From Paralithodes platypus (Eukaryota > Arthropoda > Malacostraca > Decapoda > Lithodidae), in assembly GCA_032716605.1 (NCBI GenBank), contig JAVRFV010002366.1:186001-250000 (forward strand): a DNA stretch of 64,000 nucleotides, in the 5' to 3' direction. Below are positions 1-11,050 of this stretch, piece by piece. Numbering within the stretch: position 1 is the first letter of the stretch; every line of letters starts with the position of its first letter. Both the position numbers and the translations under genes were made by a program. The notes under the pieces are model-generated. The model worked only from the letters and a program-made list of their open reading frames with translations, was not told the DNA's origin and did not search any database.

Positions 1-711
1 GTTGACCCCCCATTCTGCTGTATCTTTACTGGACTCTGTTATTTTAGTACAGCATTCACTCAACATATGGCAGTCAAGTCGCTAACCCCTTCTGTACTGG
101 CGACGTCTTTTTACTTATATTGTAGTTATATTTAGACAATTTTGTGCTGCTTGGGAGTGATCTGTCCTAGTATAAAGTATTCACTTGAGATAGCTCGAAG
201 TCTGTTTAATTGGTGGGAGTCTAGAGACCCTTTTTAAACTGAATAGTATTGTCTAACAATAGCCACAATAAAGTTAAAGGAACGGCACTGGTATTGAATG
301 GGGTAAAAAACTAAGACGTGACTGCAGGCCTTCGAATGATAATCCTCCCTCTGCAATAATAGTTCAGTAGCCTATTCACTCAACAGATGGTAGTGAAATC
401 GTTGAAGGATCCTATAGTAAGAGAATTACTATCTTGTTTTATCCCTTGTGAGTGCCAGTTCATTACTGCAATTGACCACTTGCAAGCTTCAGGCTATAAG
501 GAATTTCGGCCTGTAAATATCGATATTAAACACAAATACAGTAACTATATAGGTTTCTGATGGATAAATAGTATTTTGAATTTGGTTTTATGTATTAATA
601 AATGTACTAAAACTGTATTGAAGCTGGTTATTCTGCTAAATATCGACGTCTACAGCACCAACTTCCTTATAGAATGAAACTCGCAAGTGGTCAATTGTCG
701 GCCTATATCAT
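1..711. other. Unassigned flank left of DIRS copy A
   Basis: No convincing coding region is seen on either strand. The sequence is AT-rich. The only structure noticed is a pair of diverged similar segments around 50-95 and 370-410, each containing CACTCAACA followed by ATGG. It may be part of an older repeat, but nothing identifies it. Confidence 0.4.
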
Positions 712-1110
712 TGGGAGGTTTGACGTACCTCCCAACCTACCAAATAGGAAAACCTACTATTTGGTAGTAGTCTTGGAAAATCCAACGTCAAGGCTATTAA
801 CCTAATTGCAATGACGACTTGTCTATTTTGACTGCTATGTCGTCATTCCAACCGCGGTTAAAAAGAAAACGTCTAGAGTCTACTCCTTATCTTGCTCTAG
901 GAGACGTTGTACATTAACCAAAACTACCACCGAAGGTGAAAAAAGCATAGAAGAGAAGAAAAAGGGGTATACCTTAGTTACCGCTTAAGGCCCATCCCGT
1001 GTTCCGTCATGTGCAGATCCCTGTCGAACGTGCGCATGAGCGACCCTCTCTTGTCATCACATCTCACGTCAGCAGAAGAACGCGGATGGGCAGGGGTCCG
1101 GCGTGAGGGA
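712..1110 (-). repeat. DIRS copy A 3' terminal repeat
   Basis: The region is nearly identical to 7214-7612 and 15324-15720. Its first ~53 bp is an extension absent from the opposite terminal repeat. The extension holds two hairpins: a GGGAGGT/ACCTCCC pair, then an 11-bp arm pair CTACCAAATAG / CTATTTGGTAG. The rest, beginning near AGTAGTCTTGG, is shared with the other element end seen inverted at 14905-15209. Confidence 0.85.
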
Positions 1111-1121
1111 GGGTATTATGT

Positions 1122-1235
1122 ACGTTGGATTTTCCAAGACTACTACCAAATAGTAGGTTTTCCTATTTGGTAGGTTGGGAGGTACGTCAAACCTCCCAAT
1201 TTGTTAGTAGTCTTGGCAAATCCAACGTCAAGGCT
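1122..1235 (-). repeat. DIRS copy A internal complementary region (ICR)
   Basis: The left part is the reverse complement of the 3' element end (712-~792). The right part is the reverse complement of the 5' element end (seen intact at 15175-15209). They meet at CCTCCCA|ATTTGTTAG. In DIRS elements the ICR is thought to template completion of the ends in a circular intermediate. Here it predicts the circle junction ACAAAT-TGGGAGG exactly. Confidence 0.88.
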
Positions 1236-1396
1236 GCATAACAAATAGGAGGAGGACATCCAAGCCCAAGCTACCAAAAAAAAACAATGCATAAAACAAA
1301 ATTACGAATGACAAAGACACAATTTAAACAAGAGAGTTTAATAAAAGAGTGAAAAACTGAGGAGTAGCTAAAAAGAACAGTTTTAACACATGCCCG

Positions 1397-2640
1397 TCAT
1401 TCATAGTAATGCAAAAACATAGACTTGTCTGAAACCAAAAAGGCACTGTACCCAAAATCCCTTTTCTTCAAAAACCAACAAAAACACTGAACACAAGAAC
1501 AAAACACAATTTTCAATGTGGCAAAAACACTTATGTACTGGAACAATACATAATCCCAAACTTGCAATCCAGTGTTGCAAACCCGTACACCCCCCCCCCC
1601 CTTTGTCAAAAAAAACAAAGGAAAAGAACGAGGGACAAGGGGGGAAGACCAGGGATCTTCGCCAGAGCACCAGGAAACACGACCCCCGAGAGCAATCACC
1701 GGCCGAGGGGGTCGAACACTGGACACGGAGAGGTAGGAGGAGATGAAGGAATTGATAGAAGACCACAAAACCGCTGAGGCGATGGCAGGGAAGGATCGAC
1801 GTGGCATGAACCGGAAGGAGGCAGAAAAGGATCTGACATCGCGCGCAGAACCCCTACAAACAGGGTGACGGGCACGAACGGTCCGACAAACGTGGCGGCC
1901 CATCTGCACCTGCGAGAGCCTCCCACCTGTCCGAGGAGACACCCACACAGCAGTACCCGAAGGCGGCGCCACAGACGCAACAGAGGAGTGCAAGGCTGAC
2001 ACCGGGCACAACACATGGCGAGGATGCCCACGCCGTAAAGCCTGGACGGCGAAAGGCTGGAAAACGGGGGCCTCCCTCCCATGCGTGGTAACAAAAGGAG
2101 GGGAGGAGGCGAACGAGACGCAATGCAAGGACGGGGAGAATCGCACGCAGTCCCGGGGCCGTGACAATGCCGCTAGTGCAGACACCCGATCCCCAGTGGC
2201 CAGAGCGACAAGGAAGAGTGGACGCCCGAGCAACGGAACCGGCGTAGCGGCCCTTGGATACGTGGGGGAAGCCAGAAGGACCAGAGCCCGCCCCCGATCC
2301 CACTGCGGAGGGACCTGGCGCGGAGGCGGTCGATCCCGGAAGGCAGCCGTCAGGAAGGAATCCAGCTCCTGTGGCGGAACGACCAGCCCAGCGACGGACC
2401 CAAAGAACCCCCCGGACGGCAGACAAGTGGGTACGTATAGCGTCGACTGGAAAGCGATGTGTACGGAAGAGGTGAAACAAGGAGCGTAGGACGAGGGAAG
2501 GAGAGCCAACTGGCAGGCGAGTGGCCTGTAGCCACCTAGTAAAAGACCTCCAGCGGGACCCGTAAGTCCCCCAAGGAGAAGACGGCCAGGAACGCTGCAG
2601 GAAGTCAGTCAGGGCCCGGCCGGGGACCGGGAGCCACCGT
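1397..2640 (-). pseudogene. Tyrosine recombinase (YR), DIRS copy A
   Basis: This is the DIRS integrase, expected to insert the circular cDNA without target duplication. The catalytic half lies in one frame (about 1690-2440): first Arg in ATGDRVSALA, then HVLCPV, a box reading SARDVRSF, and the nucleophile Tyr in FISSYLS. The core-binding half (TDFLQRSW, WGTYGSRW, FTRWLQ) lies in another frame, so a 1-nt frameshift is present near 2400 relative to copy C. The His of the H-x-x-R motif, present in copies B and C as AHDVRS, is Arg in A. The natural stop (TAG in C) is TGG, so the frame runs on into the 3' UTR. The protein is probably inactive. Confidence 0.8.
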
Positions 2641-2649
2641 GCCTCATGA

Positions 2650-4560
2650 ACAAGCACGATGCAAAGGCCAAAGAGGTCCGCAGGGCCCCAACCTAGCCCA
2701 AGTGGAAGCCGGAGACAGGTAGAGGGACCGGACTCGGGCACCACCGCGGCAACCGGGCGGACCAAGTCCGTGCCGGCCACAGAGGCGCGAGGAGCCAGAC
2801 GCAGCCGTGGTACAGCCGCACCTTCGCGAGGACTGGGCGCATCAACAGCGCGTCTGGTGGCGGAAAGATGTATATCGACCGCCAACCGTACCAGGCTACC
2901 ATGAAAGCGGCCGGACCCCCCCCCGGAGCGCGAGGTCGGAGGGAGAGGTCCCGAGGCAACTGACGCGGCACCCCCGATGCGAACAAGGCGACCTCCGGAA
3001 CACCTCATTAAGCCGCGAGGTCGGCGAACACAGTCCGTTTCATCGCCCATTCTACAAGAACGCCCTGCCCTCCCGACAGGGCGGCCGCCCACAGGGTGGC
3101 AGGCCCGGGCAGGGATGAGGCATGCAAGGAGAAGGGGTGTCGGTCCGCGAGGAAGAACAACTCCACCGAGACCCCCAATAGAGTCAACGACCTGGAGGAC
3201 CCCCGCATAAGGAAACAGGGGACAGCTTGTCTGAGTGTCCAACCCGAAGGCCACCGACTTACCCCGAAGGGCCAGCGCGTGGTCCCGCAGGAAGAACAAA
3301 GGAACCAACAGTCCGAGGGCATAGACGGGTAAGTGGAGGGAGACCCCCCCATCGGCCGGGAAGTGGACGTCCCAGGTTCGATCGGGAACCTCACCCAACC
3401 TCGCTCGACGTATCTGTGGCTACCCAGACCGTCGGCGGGGGGGCGGTCCAGGGCACAGCCACAGAGAGCGAGCCCCGAGCAACCCAGCGACCGAAGCGTC
3501 TGCGAACGGTACGCGGGAGCCGATCCATAGGGGCAACGGAAACACCGCGGTGCCCATGAGGAGGAGGCGGCGTAGCCAGAGGCTCCCTAAGGGAAGGGGC
3601 AGAGCGGCCCAATGCAGCGAACCCACGAACGAGTCCCAGAGCCACCCCGGGAGGGAGACCGAGTGCAACACGGCGAAGACCTTCCACCGAAGGTGCACCG
3701 CGGCCGGCAGACCCCGGGTCACCGTAGCGCCGGACAAAACCCATGCGAGACCGACCCATGGCACGACACGCGACGGGGTCAAGCGTGACTTGGGAACATC
3801 GAAGGGGAACCCTAACCGTGCGATGTTGCGAACGACTGTGAGGGCGTCGCCAAGGCACAGTCCTAGGGCGTCGGAAACTACCAACCAATCGGCCAAGGAA
3901 AACAGGATCTGGAGCCCGCTCCTGAGGAGAGGACCCAGAGCCTGCCCCACCAGTGCGGAGAAGATCTGCGGCGCGATGTGGAGACCGAAGGGAAGGCCGT
4001 CGAACAGGAACACACGATCGGAAGTCCGAACGGCCAAGAATCGCTGGAAGCGAGGATGGAGAGGAACGAGCCAAGACGCATCCTGGAGGGCCAGCGACAC
4101 TACCCACGACAGAGGGCACAGGGCCAGGCGTACCAGGGGTACCGGCAGCATCCGAAACCGTGTGTGCACGATGTGCCCGTTGAGGGCCGACAGATCCACC
4201 ACCGGTCGCATCGCGTCGCAGTTCGTCGACGGTACCAGAAAGACACGGGAGAGGAAAACCGGGTGACCGGCGGTCAACTCCCTCGACGCTACCCAGCTCG
4301 GGCATGGAAGTGAACACGTGGGCCACCTCTGAAGAGATGGGCCGGCGTCGGTGACAAGAGCGGAGTGGGGGTCTGGACGTCCACCTCCAGGTGAGACCCC
4401 TCCGCGCAACCCGCCGCCCCCAACGTCCCTCGCGGCTACCGAGGGGCGCAAGGGCGAAAACAACCCGAGGGAGCACCCGAGAGGAGGGGAGCGACCCGGT
4501 CGGCCAGGCGAGAAGGAGAACAAGGAGGCCGACCCAGAGAACTACACATTGTGTTGACGT
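2650..4560 (-). pseudogene. RT, RNase H and methyltransferase-like region, DIRS copy A
   Basis: The RT core is readable at 3420-4523 through RPVVDLSALNGHIV, HPRFQRFLAV and LPFGLHIAPQIFSALV. The catalytic box that reads YLDD in copy C is SLAD here (3888-3899), and the conserved VSLDLKDAYWHVP reads VSLALQDASWLVP, so catalysis should be lost. RNase H and the DIRS methyltransferase-like tail follow in another frame (within 1854-3398; LFFLRDHALALRGKSVAFG, then FPPPDALLM and APLWPA). Two or more small indels separate the domains. Coding-strand adenine is strongly depleted, so long open frames appear in several minus-strand phases. These are not evidence of function. Confidence 0.8.
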
Positions 4561-7110
4561 GGAGGTACCCCCGGTACGGGCCGTGCGGGCATGAGCGCCA
4601 CGTTGACCTCCTCTACCCCCCCCCCAACCTCGTCGAAAAGGGCGGGCCACCCCAACCCCAGGCCGGCGCGGGGCTGACCCCGTCGAAGGGCGGCCGGAAG
4701 TGGAAGGCCGGCCAGCCCCGACACGGCGGGGATGAAAGGGGCAAGAACAGAAGTGCGAGGCGGAACCGACGCACTGGCCTGCAACGTCCCAGTCCTGCGC
4801 CCGTGCAAGGCGGCAGCACTTGCAGCATCACCCCGAAGAGGACCGGCAGAAGGACGGGACTGAGAAGACCCCGCGCGCGACACAGCGCGTCGGTGCGTGA
4901 CGTAAGCAGGGTCCGCAACGACACAGCGCGTCGTCGCGTGTCGGAAGCAGGGGCCGCCGACAGAGAAGCGTAGAATTCCCAAGCATCCTGCTTAGAAAAC
5001 CCCGACGTATATAGCGCAGAGGACAACAAACCCTGACGAATATCCAAGGGGGCCGGCCGGCAGAACGAGGACCGTACCATCGGGCGTCGCCGAGTTGCTG
5101 CGCACAAAACCGCCTTCAGCTCGGGATCCAAAGACACCGCGAGCCGAAGGTGGACCCGCTGAACGCGGTCCAAACCCTCGTGAAGATCGCCTGGCGCAGA
5201 CGCCTCGAAAAGCCGCAGGTGGCGAACAGACGGCGGGAGGGAACCTAAACAAGACAATAAGTCCGTCACCCTCTGTCGCAAGGGAAAAACCTTGGCAACA
5301 GAGGGCTGATCCGGGTGAGAGAAGAACGGGGTAGCAATAGAACAAAGTTCAAGAACGGGCGCGCTCATCCAGGACCAGAACGCGCCGTCCAACCCGCCGA
5401 CAGACACAAGAGGAGGCAAAATCAGTGATGACTCCTGGGGAGGGACTGAAGGAGAGCCGTCGACGGATCGGTGTGTGAAGTCGAAGGCCTCAGCAAACCA
5501 GGCCTCCAATGGGAGAGGGTGACCGAGCATGATGGCTAAGCCAGGCGTACCGGCGTCGCACAAACCTGTCCCATAGGAGGACAGACCCGTCAACACAGCC
5601 AGGGACTGAACAGCCGGAAGGATGTCAGGGCGGCTGAAGTCTGACCAGAGCGTAGGCCTGCAGAAGGGAGGGGGACCGTAGCAGGGGTAGGTAGGGTGAG
5701 GCGCTGAGGGTGAGTCACCGCCAAGAAGCGCGAGAAGAGGGAGTCTTCCATCGACTCCAAGCACCCGTCGAAGCGTGACACAACCCAGCCCTGCATAGCC
5801 GACAATCGATCCGAGAGAGGCGACCCCCCCCCCCAGATTGGTCGGCCCGCAGGGGCGAGCGTGAGCGGGAGCGAGACCCACGACACGAACCAGCAGCGTC
5901 GCGGCCCAAGGAAGGCGAGCGACGACGGTTGTGTCGCCGTTGAGGGACTCGTCCCCGATCACGAACGGCCGAGGGGGAAACAGCACCATCCCCCTCTTCC
6001 AGCGACACGTCAGCTCCTGAGAAAGGGGACCCCGAAACCTCGCGAAACCCCACCGAGGCAAGAGGAGGGGTACCCCCCTGGCGAGACGGTAAGTGAAGGT
6101 CAGGAAGAGAAGAATGAGGAGGAGCAGGACGACGGGAGTGGGAAGGCTGGCCGGGTGAAAGGAGGCCAGAAGGAGCCGCGGGGGGAAACAGAGCAAGGAT
6201 CCCCGGGGCTGAGATAACAGGGCGGCCCGACACCGAGGCGGAGGAGGGAGGGACCTCCACCGTGGGACGAGACCGTGAAGGAAGAATAGGCACTGAAGCA
6301 GGTGAAGTAGGAGAAGCAACGACATCCAGGCGGACCCTCCTGGACAGTGTAGGAGGAGGGAGCAGAGGGCCAGCTACAGCATGAACAACCGCGCGCGCGG
6401 AGAGGACAACGTAAGAGGAAGTCGTCTGGGCTGGGGAAGCGGGCGGAAGGGAGTAGAGCCCCTATCCGTAGAGGCCAGGGGAGGGCGCACAGGGGCAGAG
6501 CCGCTAACCCCGGCCTCAGGGCGAGAACCATGACGAGGGCGATGGGTGTCGTCAAGGCGATCAGGACGACGACGAGGGGCAGTAGAGGACGGACGACGAG
6601 GCGAGCGAGAGCGTGGACGGAGCTGGGGAACCCCCCGACGATGGGACGACCGGCTGCGGGACCCAGGGGAGAGGGCCCGAGCAGGGAGAGGGCCAGGTGA
6701 ACGGCCTTCAGTCGGGTCAGGGATACCCAGGGCGACGCGGATCCGGTCGGCAACAAAGGCCGGGGAACGGTGGCCCACAGTCCTAATGTGGCGGGAGACC
6801 ATCGTCCACACCGACGGAAGGGAAGCAGAGGCCACAGCCGCCGCCGAGGAACCAGGGCCATGGAGCAGCACAACCACCAGGGCCAGACACGTGCCACACA
6901 GAGCAGGGAGGGAGGCCGTAGAGGACACACAGAGCGAGTGGCGCAAGCAGGACTTGTGGCTCTCCAAGCACGGGGAGCGACAACCAAGGCGAAAGCAAGG
7001 CAGCCTACCTGCACTAGAAGAACACACACCATAATCAGCACGTCGAAGGAGTAAGTGGAGAGAATGTCCAAGAAGAACCAGGGAAGGAGCATGGGGAAAC
7101 AGGAACACAC
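4560..7110 (-). pseudogene. gag-like ORF, DIRS copy A
   Basis: The main readable frames are 4613-6325 and 6374-7108. Features in order are a Cys-rich N-terminal segment (CFRLGCRSPC, CGTC), then VGHRSPAFVADRIRVALGIPD, then a long Ser/Arg/Pro-rich low-complexity stretch, then a globular part (TLWSDFSRPDIL, LTGLSSYGTGLCD, PLPLEAWFAEAFDF, FWSWMSAP). The last part aligns with the C-terminal gag of copy C. About 400 bp corresponding to copy C 20235-20650 are missing, joining PTYPCYGPPP directly to TLWSDFS. Copy B has the same deletion. The function is inferred by position and the SR-rich composition usual for DIRS ORF1; no enzymatic motif is seen. Confidence 0.7.
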
Positions 7111-7213
7111 ATGCAAACAGGTATCCGTACTCACCCTAAACTGGGAGCACAGAGGTAGGTGAGGAGGGCGGCCGAGGCGGAAGAGCACTAGCAGAACCTG
7201 CAAAGATGGAGAA

Positions 7214-7612
7214 TGGGAGGTTTGACGTACCTCCCAACCTACCAAATAGGAAAACCTACTATTTGGTAGTAGTCTTGGAAAATCCAACGTCAAGGCTATT
7301 AACCTAATTGCAATGACGACTTGTCTATTTTGACTGCTATGTCGTCATTCCAACCGCGGTTAAAAAGAAAACGTCTAGAGTCTACTCCTTATCTTGCTCT
7401 AGGAGACGTTGTACATTAACCAAAACTACCACCGAAGGTGAAAAAAGCATAGAAGAGAAGAAAAAGGGGTTTACCTTAGTTACCGCTTAAGGCCCATCCC
7501 GTGTTCCGTCATGTGCAGATCCCTGTCGAACGTGCGCATGAGCGACCCTCTCTTGTCATCACATCTCACGTCAGCAGAAGAACGCGGATGGGCAGGGGTC
7601 CGGCGTGAGGGA
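7214..7612 (-). repeat. DIRS copy B 3' terminal repeat
   Basis: The portion from about 7267 to 7562 is the inverted counterpart of 14905-15209. The outer ~53 bp (7214-7266) is present only on this end and contains the two hairpin sequences described for copy A. A longer right-end repeat is also known for the founding DIRS-1 element. Confidence 0.88.
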
Positions 7613-7623
7613 GGGTATTATGT

Positions 7624-7737
7624 ACGTTGGATTTTCCAAGACTACTACCAAATAGTAGGTTTTCCTATTTGGTAGGTTGGGAGGTACGTCAAACCTCCCA
7701 ATTTGTTAGTAGTCTTGGCAAATCCAACGTCAAGGCT
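7624..7737 (-). repeat. DIRS copy B internal complementary region
   Basis: It is the reverse complement of the 3' end (7214-~7292) fused to the reverse complement of the 5' end (15175-15209). Because both element ends are present in copy B, this is a direct internal check of the DIRS circle-junction model. Confidence 0.9.
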
Positions 7738-8198
7738 GCATAACAAATAGGAGGAGGACATCCAAGCCCAACCTACCAAAAAAACCAATGCATAAAACAA
7801 AATTACGAATGACAAAGACACAATTTAAACAAGAGAGTTTAATAAAAGAGTGAAAAACTGAGGAGTAGCTAAAAAGAACAGTTTTAACACATGCCCGTCA
7901 TTCATAGTAATGCAAAAACATAGACTTGTCTGAAACCAAAAAGGTACTGTACCCAAAATCCCTTTTCTTCAAAAACCAACAAAAACACTGAACACAAGAA
8001 CAAAACACAATTTTCAATGTGGCAAAAACACTTATGTACTGGAACAATACATAATCCCAAACTTGCAATCCAGTGTTGCAAACCCGTACACCCCCCCCCC
8101 CCCTTTGTCAAAACAAAACAAAGGAAAAGAACGAGGGACAAGGGGGGAAGACCAGGGATCTTCGCCAGAGCACCAGGAAACACGACCCCCGAGAGCAA

Positions 8199-9160
8199 TC
8201 ACCGGCCGAGGGGGTCGAACACTGGACACGGAGAGGTAGGAGGAGATGAAGGAATTGATAGAAGACCACAAAACCGCTGAGGCGATGGCAGGGAAGGATC
8301 GACTGGCAGGAACCGGAAGGAGGCAGCAAAGGATCTGACATCGTGCGCAGAACCCCTACAAACAGGGTGACGGGCACGAACGGTCCGACAAACGTGGCGG
8401 CCCATCTGCACCCGCGAGAGCCTCCCACCTGTCCGAGGAGACACCCACACAGCAGTACCCGAAGGCGGCGCCACAGACGCAACAGAGGAGTGCAAGGCTG
8501 ACACCGGGCACAACACATGGCGAGGATGCCCACGCCGTAAAGCCTGGACGGCGAAAGGCTGGAAAACGGGGGCCTCCCTCCCATGCGTGGTAACAAAAGG
8601 AGGGGAGGAGGCGAACGAGACGCCATGCAAGGACGGGGAGAAGCGCACGCAGTCCCGGGGCCGTGACAATGCCGCTAGTGCAGACACCCGATCCCCAGTG
8701 GCCAGAGCGACAAGGAAGAGTGGACGCCCGAGCAACGGAACCGGCGTAGCGGCCCTTGTATACGTGGGGGAAGCCAGAAGGACCAGAGCCCGCCCCAGAT
8801 CCCACTGCGGAGGGACCTGGCGCGGAGGCGGTCGATCCCGGAAGGCAGCCGTCAGGAAGGAATCCAGCTCCTGTGGCGGAACGACCAGCCCAGCGACGGA
8901 CCCAAAGAACCCCCCGGACGGCAGACAAGTGGGTACGTATAGCGTCGACTGGAAAGCGACGTGTACGGAAGAGGTGAAACAAGGAGCGTAGGACGAGGGA
9001 AGGAGAGCCAACTGGCAGGCGAGTGGCCTGTAGCCACCTAGTAAAAGACCTCCAGCGGGACCCGTAAGTCCCCCAAGGAGAAGACGGCCTGGAACGCTGC
9101 AGGAAGTCAGTCAGGGCCCGGCCGGGGACCGGGAGCCACCGTGCCTCATGAACAAGCACG
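8199..9160 (-). pseudogene. Tyrosine recombinase, DIRS copy B
   Basis: The catalytic half lies in frame 8199-9011: ATGDRVSALAALS with the first Arg, HVLCPV, the AHDVRSFAAS box with His and Arg, and FISSYLS with the Tyr. All catalytic residues that I can place are present, unlike copy A. The N-terminal core-binding part (LTDFLQRS, WGTYGSRW, FTRWLQ, LFHLFRTRRFPVDAIR) lies in the frame of 8356-9495, so a 1-nt shift near 8905 splits the gene. Relative to copy C most differences are at coding-strand A. The enzyme is probably non-functional as one polypeptide. Confidence 0.8.
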
Positions 9161-11050
9161 ATGCGAAGGCCAAAGAGGTCCGCAGGGCCCCAACCTAGCC
9201 CAAGTGGAAGCCGGAGACAGGTAGAGGGACCGGACACGGGCACCACCGCGGCAACCGGGCGGACCAAGTCCGTGCCGGCCACAGAGGCGCGAGGAGCCAG
9301 ACGCAGCCGGGGTACAGCCGCAGGACTGGGCACATCAACAGCGCGTCTGGTGGCGGAAAGATGGATATCGACCGCCACCTGTACCAGGCGACCATGAAAG
9401 CGTCCGGACCCCCCCCGGAGCGCGAGGCCGGAGGGAGAGGTCCAGAGGCAACTGGCGCGGCACCCCCGATGCGAACAAGGCGACCTCCGGAACACCTCAG
9501 GAAGCCGCGAGGTCGGCGAACACAGTCCGTTTCATCGCCCATTCTACAAGAACGCCCTGCCCTCTCGACAGGGCGGCCGCCCAAAGGGTGGCAGGCCCGG
9601 GCAGGGAGGAGGCATGCAAGGAGAAGGGGTGTCGGTCCGCGAGGAAGAACAACTCCACCGAGACCCCCAATAGAGTCAACGACCTGGAGGACCCCCGCAT
9701 AAGGAAACAGGGGACAGCCTGTCTGAGTGTCCAACCCGAAGGCCACCGACTTACCCCGAAGGGCCAGCGCGTGGTCCCGCAGGAAGAACAAAGGAACCAA
9801 CAGTCCGAGGGCATAGACGGGTAAGAGGAGGGAGACCCACCCATCTGCCGGGAAGTGGACGTCCCAGGTTCGATTGGGAACCTCACCCAACCTCGCTCGA
9901 CGTATCTGTGGTTACCCAGACCGTCGGCGGGGGGGGCGGTCCAGGGCACAGCCGCAGAGAGCGAGCCCCGAGCAACCCAGCGACCGAAGCGTCGGCGAAC
10001 GGTACGCGGGAGCGGCAGGAGCCGATCCATAGGGGCAACGGAAACACCGCGGTGCCCATGAGGAGGCGGCGTAGCCAGAGGCTCCCTAAGGGAAGGGGCA
10101 GAGCGGCCCAATGCAGCGAACCCACGAACGAGTCCCAGAGCCACCCCGGGAGGGAGACCGAGTGCAACACGGCGAAGACCGTCCACCGAAGGTGCACCGC
10201 GGCCGGCAGACCCCGGGTCACCGTAGCGCCGGACAAAACCCATGCGAGACCGACCCATGGCACGACACGCGACGGGGTCAAGCGTGACTTGGGAACAGCG
10301 AAGGGGAACCCTAACCGTGCGATGTTGCGAACGACTGTGAGGGCGTCGCCAATGCACAGTCCTAGGGCGTCGGAAACTACCAACCAATCGGCCAAGGAAA
10401 ACAGGATCAGGAGCCCGCTCCTGAGGAGAGGACCCAGAGCCTGCCCCACCAGTGCGGAGAAGATCTGCGGCGCGATGCGGAGACCGAAGGGAAGGCCGTC
10501 GAACAGGAACACACGATCGGAAGTCCGAACGGCCAAGAAGCGCTGGAAGCGAGGATGGAGAGGAACGAGCCAAGACGCATCCTGGAGGGCCAGCGACACT
10601 ACCCACGACAGAGGGCACAGGGCCAGGCGTACCAGGGGTACCGGCAGCATCCGAAACCGTGTGTGCACGATGTGCCCGTTGAGGGCCGACAGATCCACCA
10701 CCGGTCGCATCGCGTCGCAGTTCGTCGACGGTACCAGAAAGACACGGGAGAGGAAAACCGGGTGACCGGCGGTCAACTCCCTCGACGCTACCCAGCTCGG
10801 GCATGGAAGTGAACACGTGGGCCACCTCTGAAGAGATGGGCCGGTCGGTGACAAGAGCGGAGTGGGGGTCTGGACGTCCACCTCCAGGTGAGACCCCTCC
10901 GCGCAACCCGCCGCCCCCAACGTCCCTCGCGGCTACCGAGGGGCGCAAGGGCGAAAACAACCCGAGGGAGCACCCGAGAGGAGGGGAGCGACCCGGTACG
11001 CCCAGGCGAGAAGGAGAACAAGGAGGCCGACCCAGAGAACTACACATTGT
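9160..11050 (-). pseudogene. RT, RNase H and methyltransferase-like region, DIRS copy B
   Basis: RT motifs are read in 9883-10920: RPVVDLSALNGHIV, HPRFQRFLAVRTSDRVF, LPFGLRIAPQIFSALV and the broken box SLAD. RNase H plus the downstream DIRS domain are read in 9195-9890 (LVPLFFLRDHALALRGKSVAFG, LFFLRD, FPPPDALLM, APLWPA). RNase H motifs are also damaged: the INALEL segment of copy C reads YALGL, and RMDNQTA reads GLDTQTG. In the 300 nt 10302-10601, 48 positions differ from copy C. At 37 of these, C has coding-strand A. Confidence 0.82.

Larger units (their letters stand above)
712..7213 (-). mobile_element. DIRS-like retrotransposon copy A (3' and central part)
   Basis: This is a tyrosine-recombinase retrotransposon read on the minus strand. 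From right to left it holds part of the 5' leader, gag, RT, RNase H, tyrosine recombinase (YR), 3' UTR, internal complementary region and 3' terminal repeat. The left end TGGGAGG at 712 matches the start of copies B and C. At 7213 copy A is cut by copy B right after GATGGAGAA. It resumes at 15210 with AGTGTTAACC, which reproduces the uninterrupted sequence seen inside copy B near 13665-13680. It is cut again by copy C at 15324, and the rest of its 5' end is not seen. Like B it lacks about 400 bp of gag present in C, and its RT catalytic box is destroyed, so it is non-autonomous. The family assignment is firm from protein motifs and terminal architecture. Confidence 0.9.

Noticed and set aside
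712..1200. The ~490-bp stretch bounded by inverted ~85-bp repeats looked like a MITE inserted in each DIRS copy
   Set aside because: The right arm continues into the complement of the opposite element end, which is the DIRS ICR. The stretch is therefore an integral part of the element.
1516..4973. Many plus-strand open frames across DIRS copies A and B
   Set aside because: They are antisense shadows of DIRS genes. Low T on the + strand removes stops, and none shows a recognisable domain.
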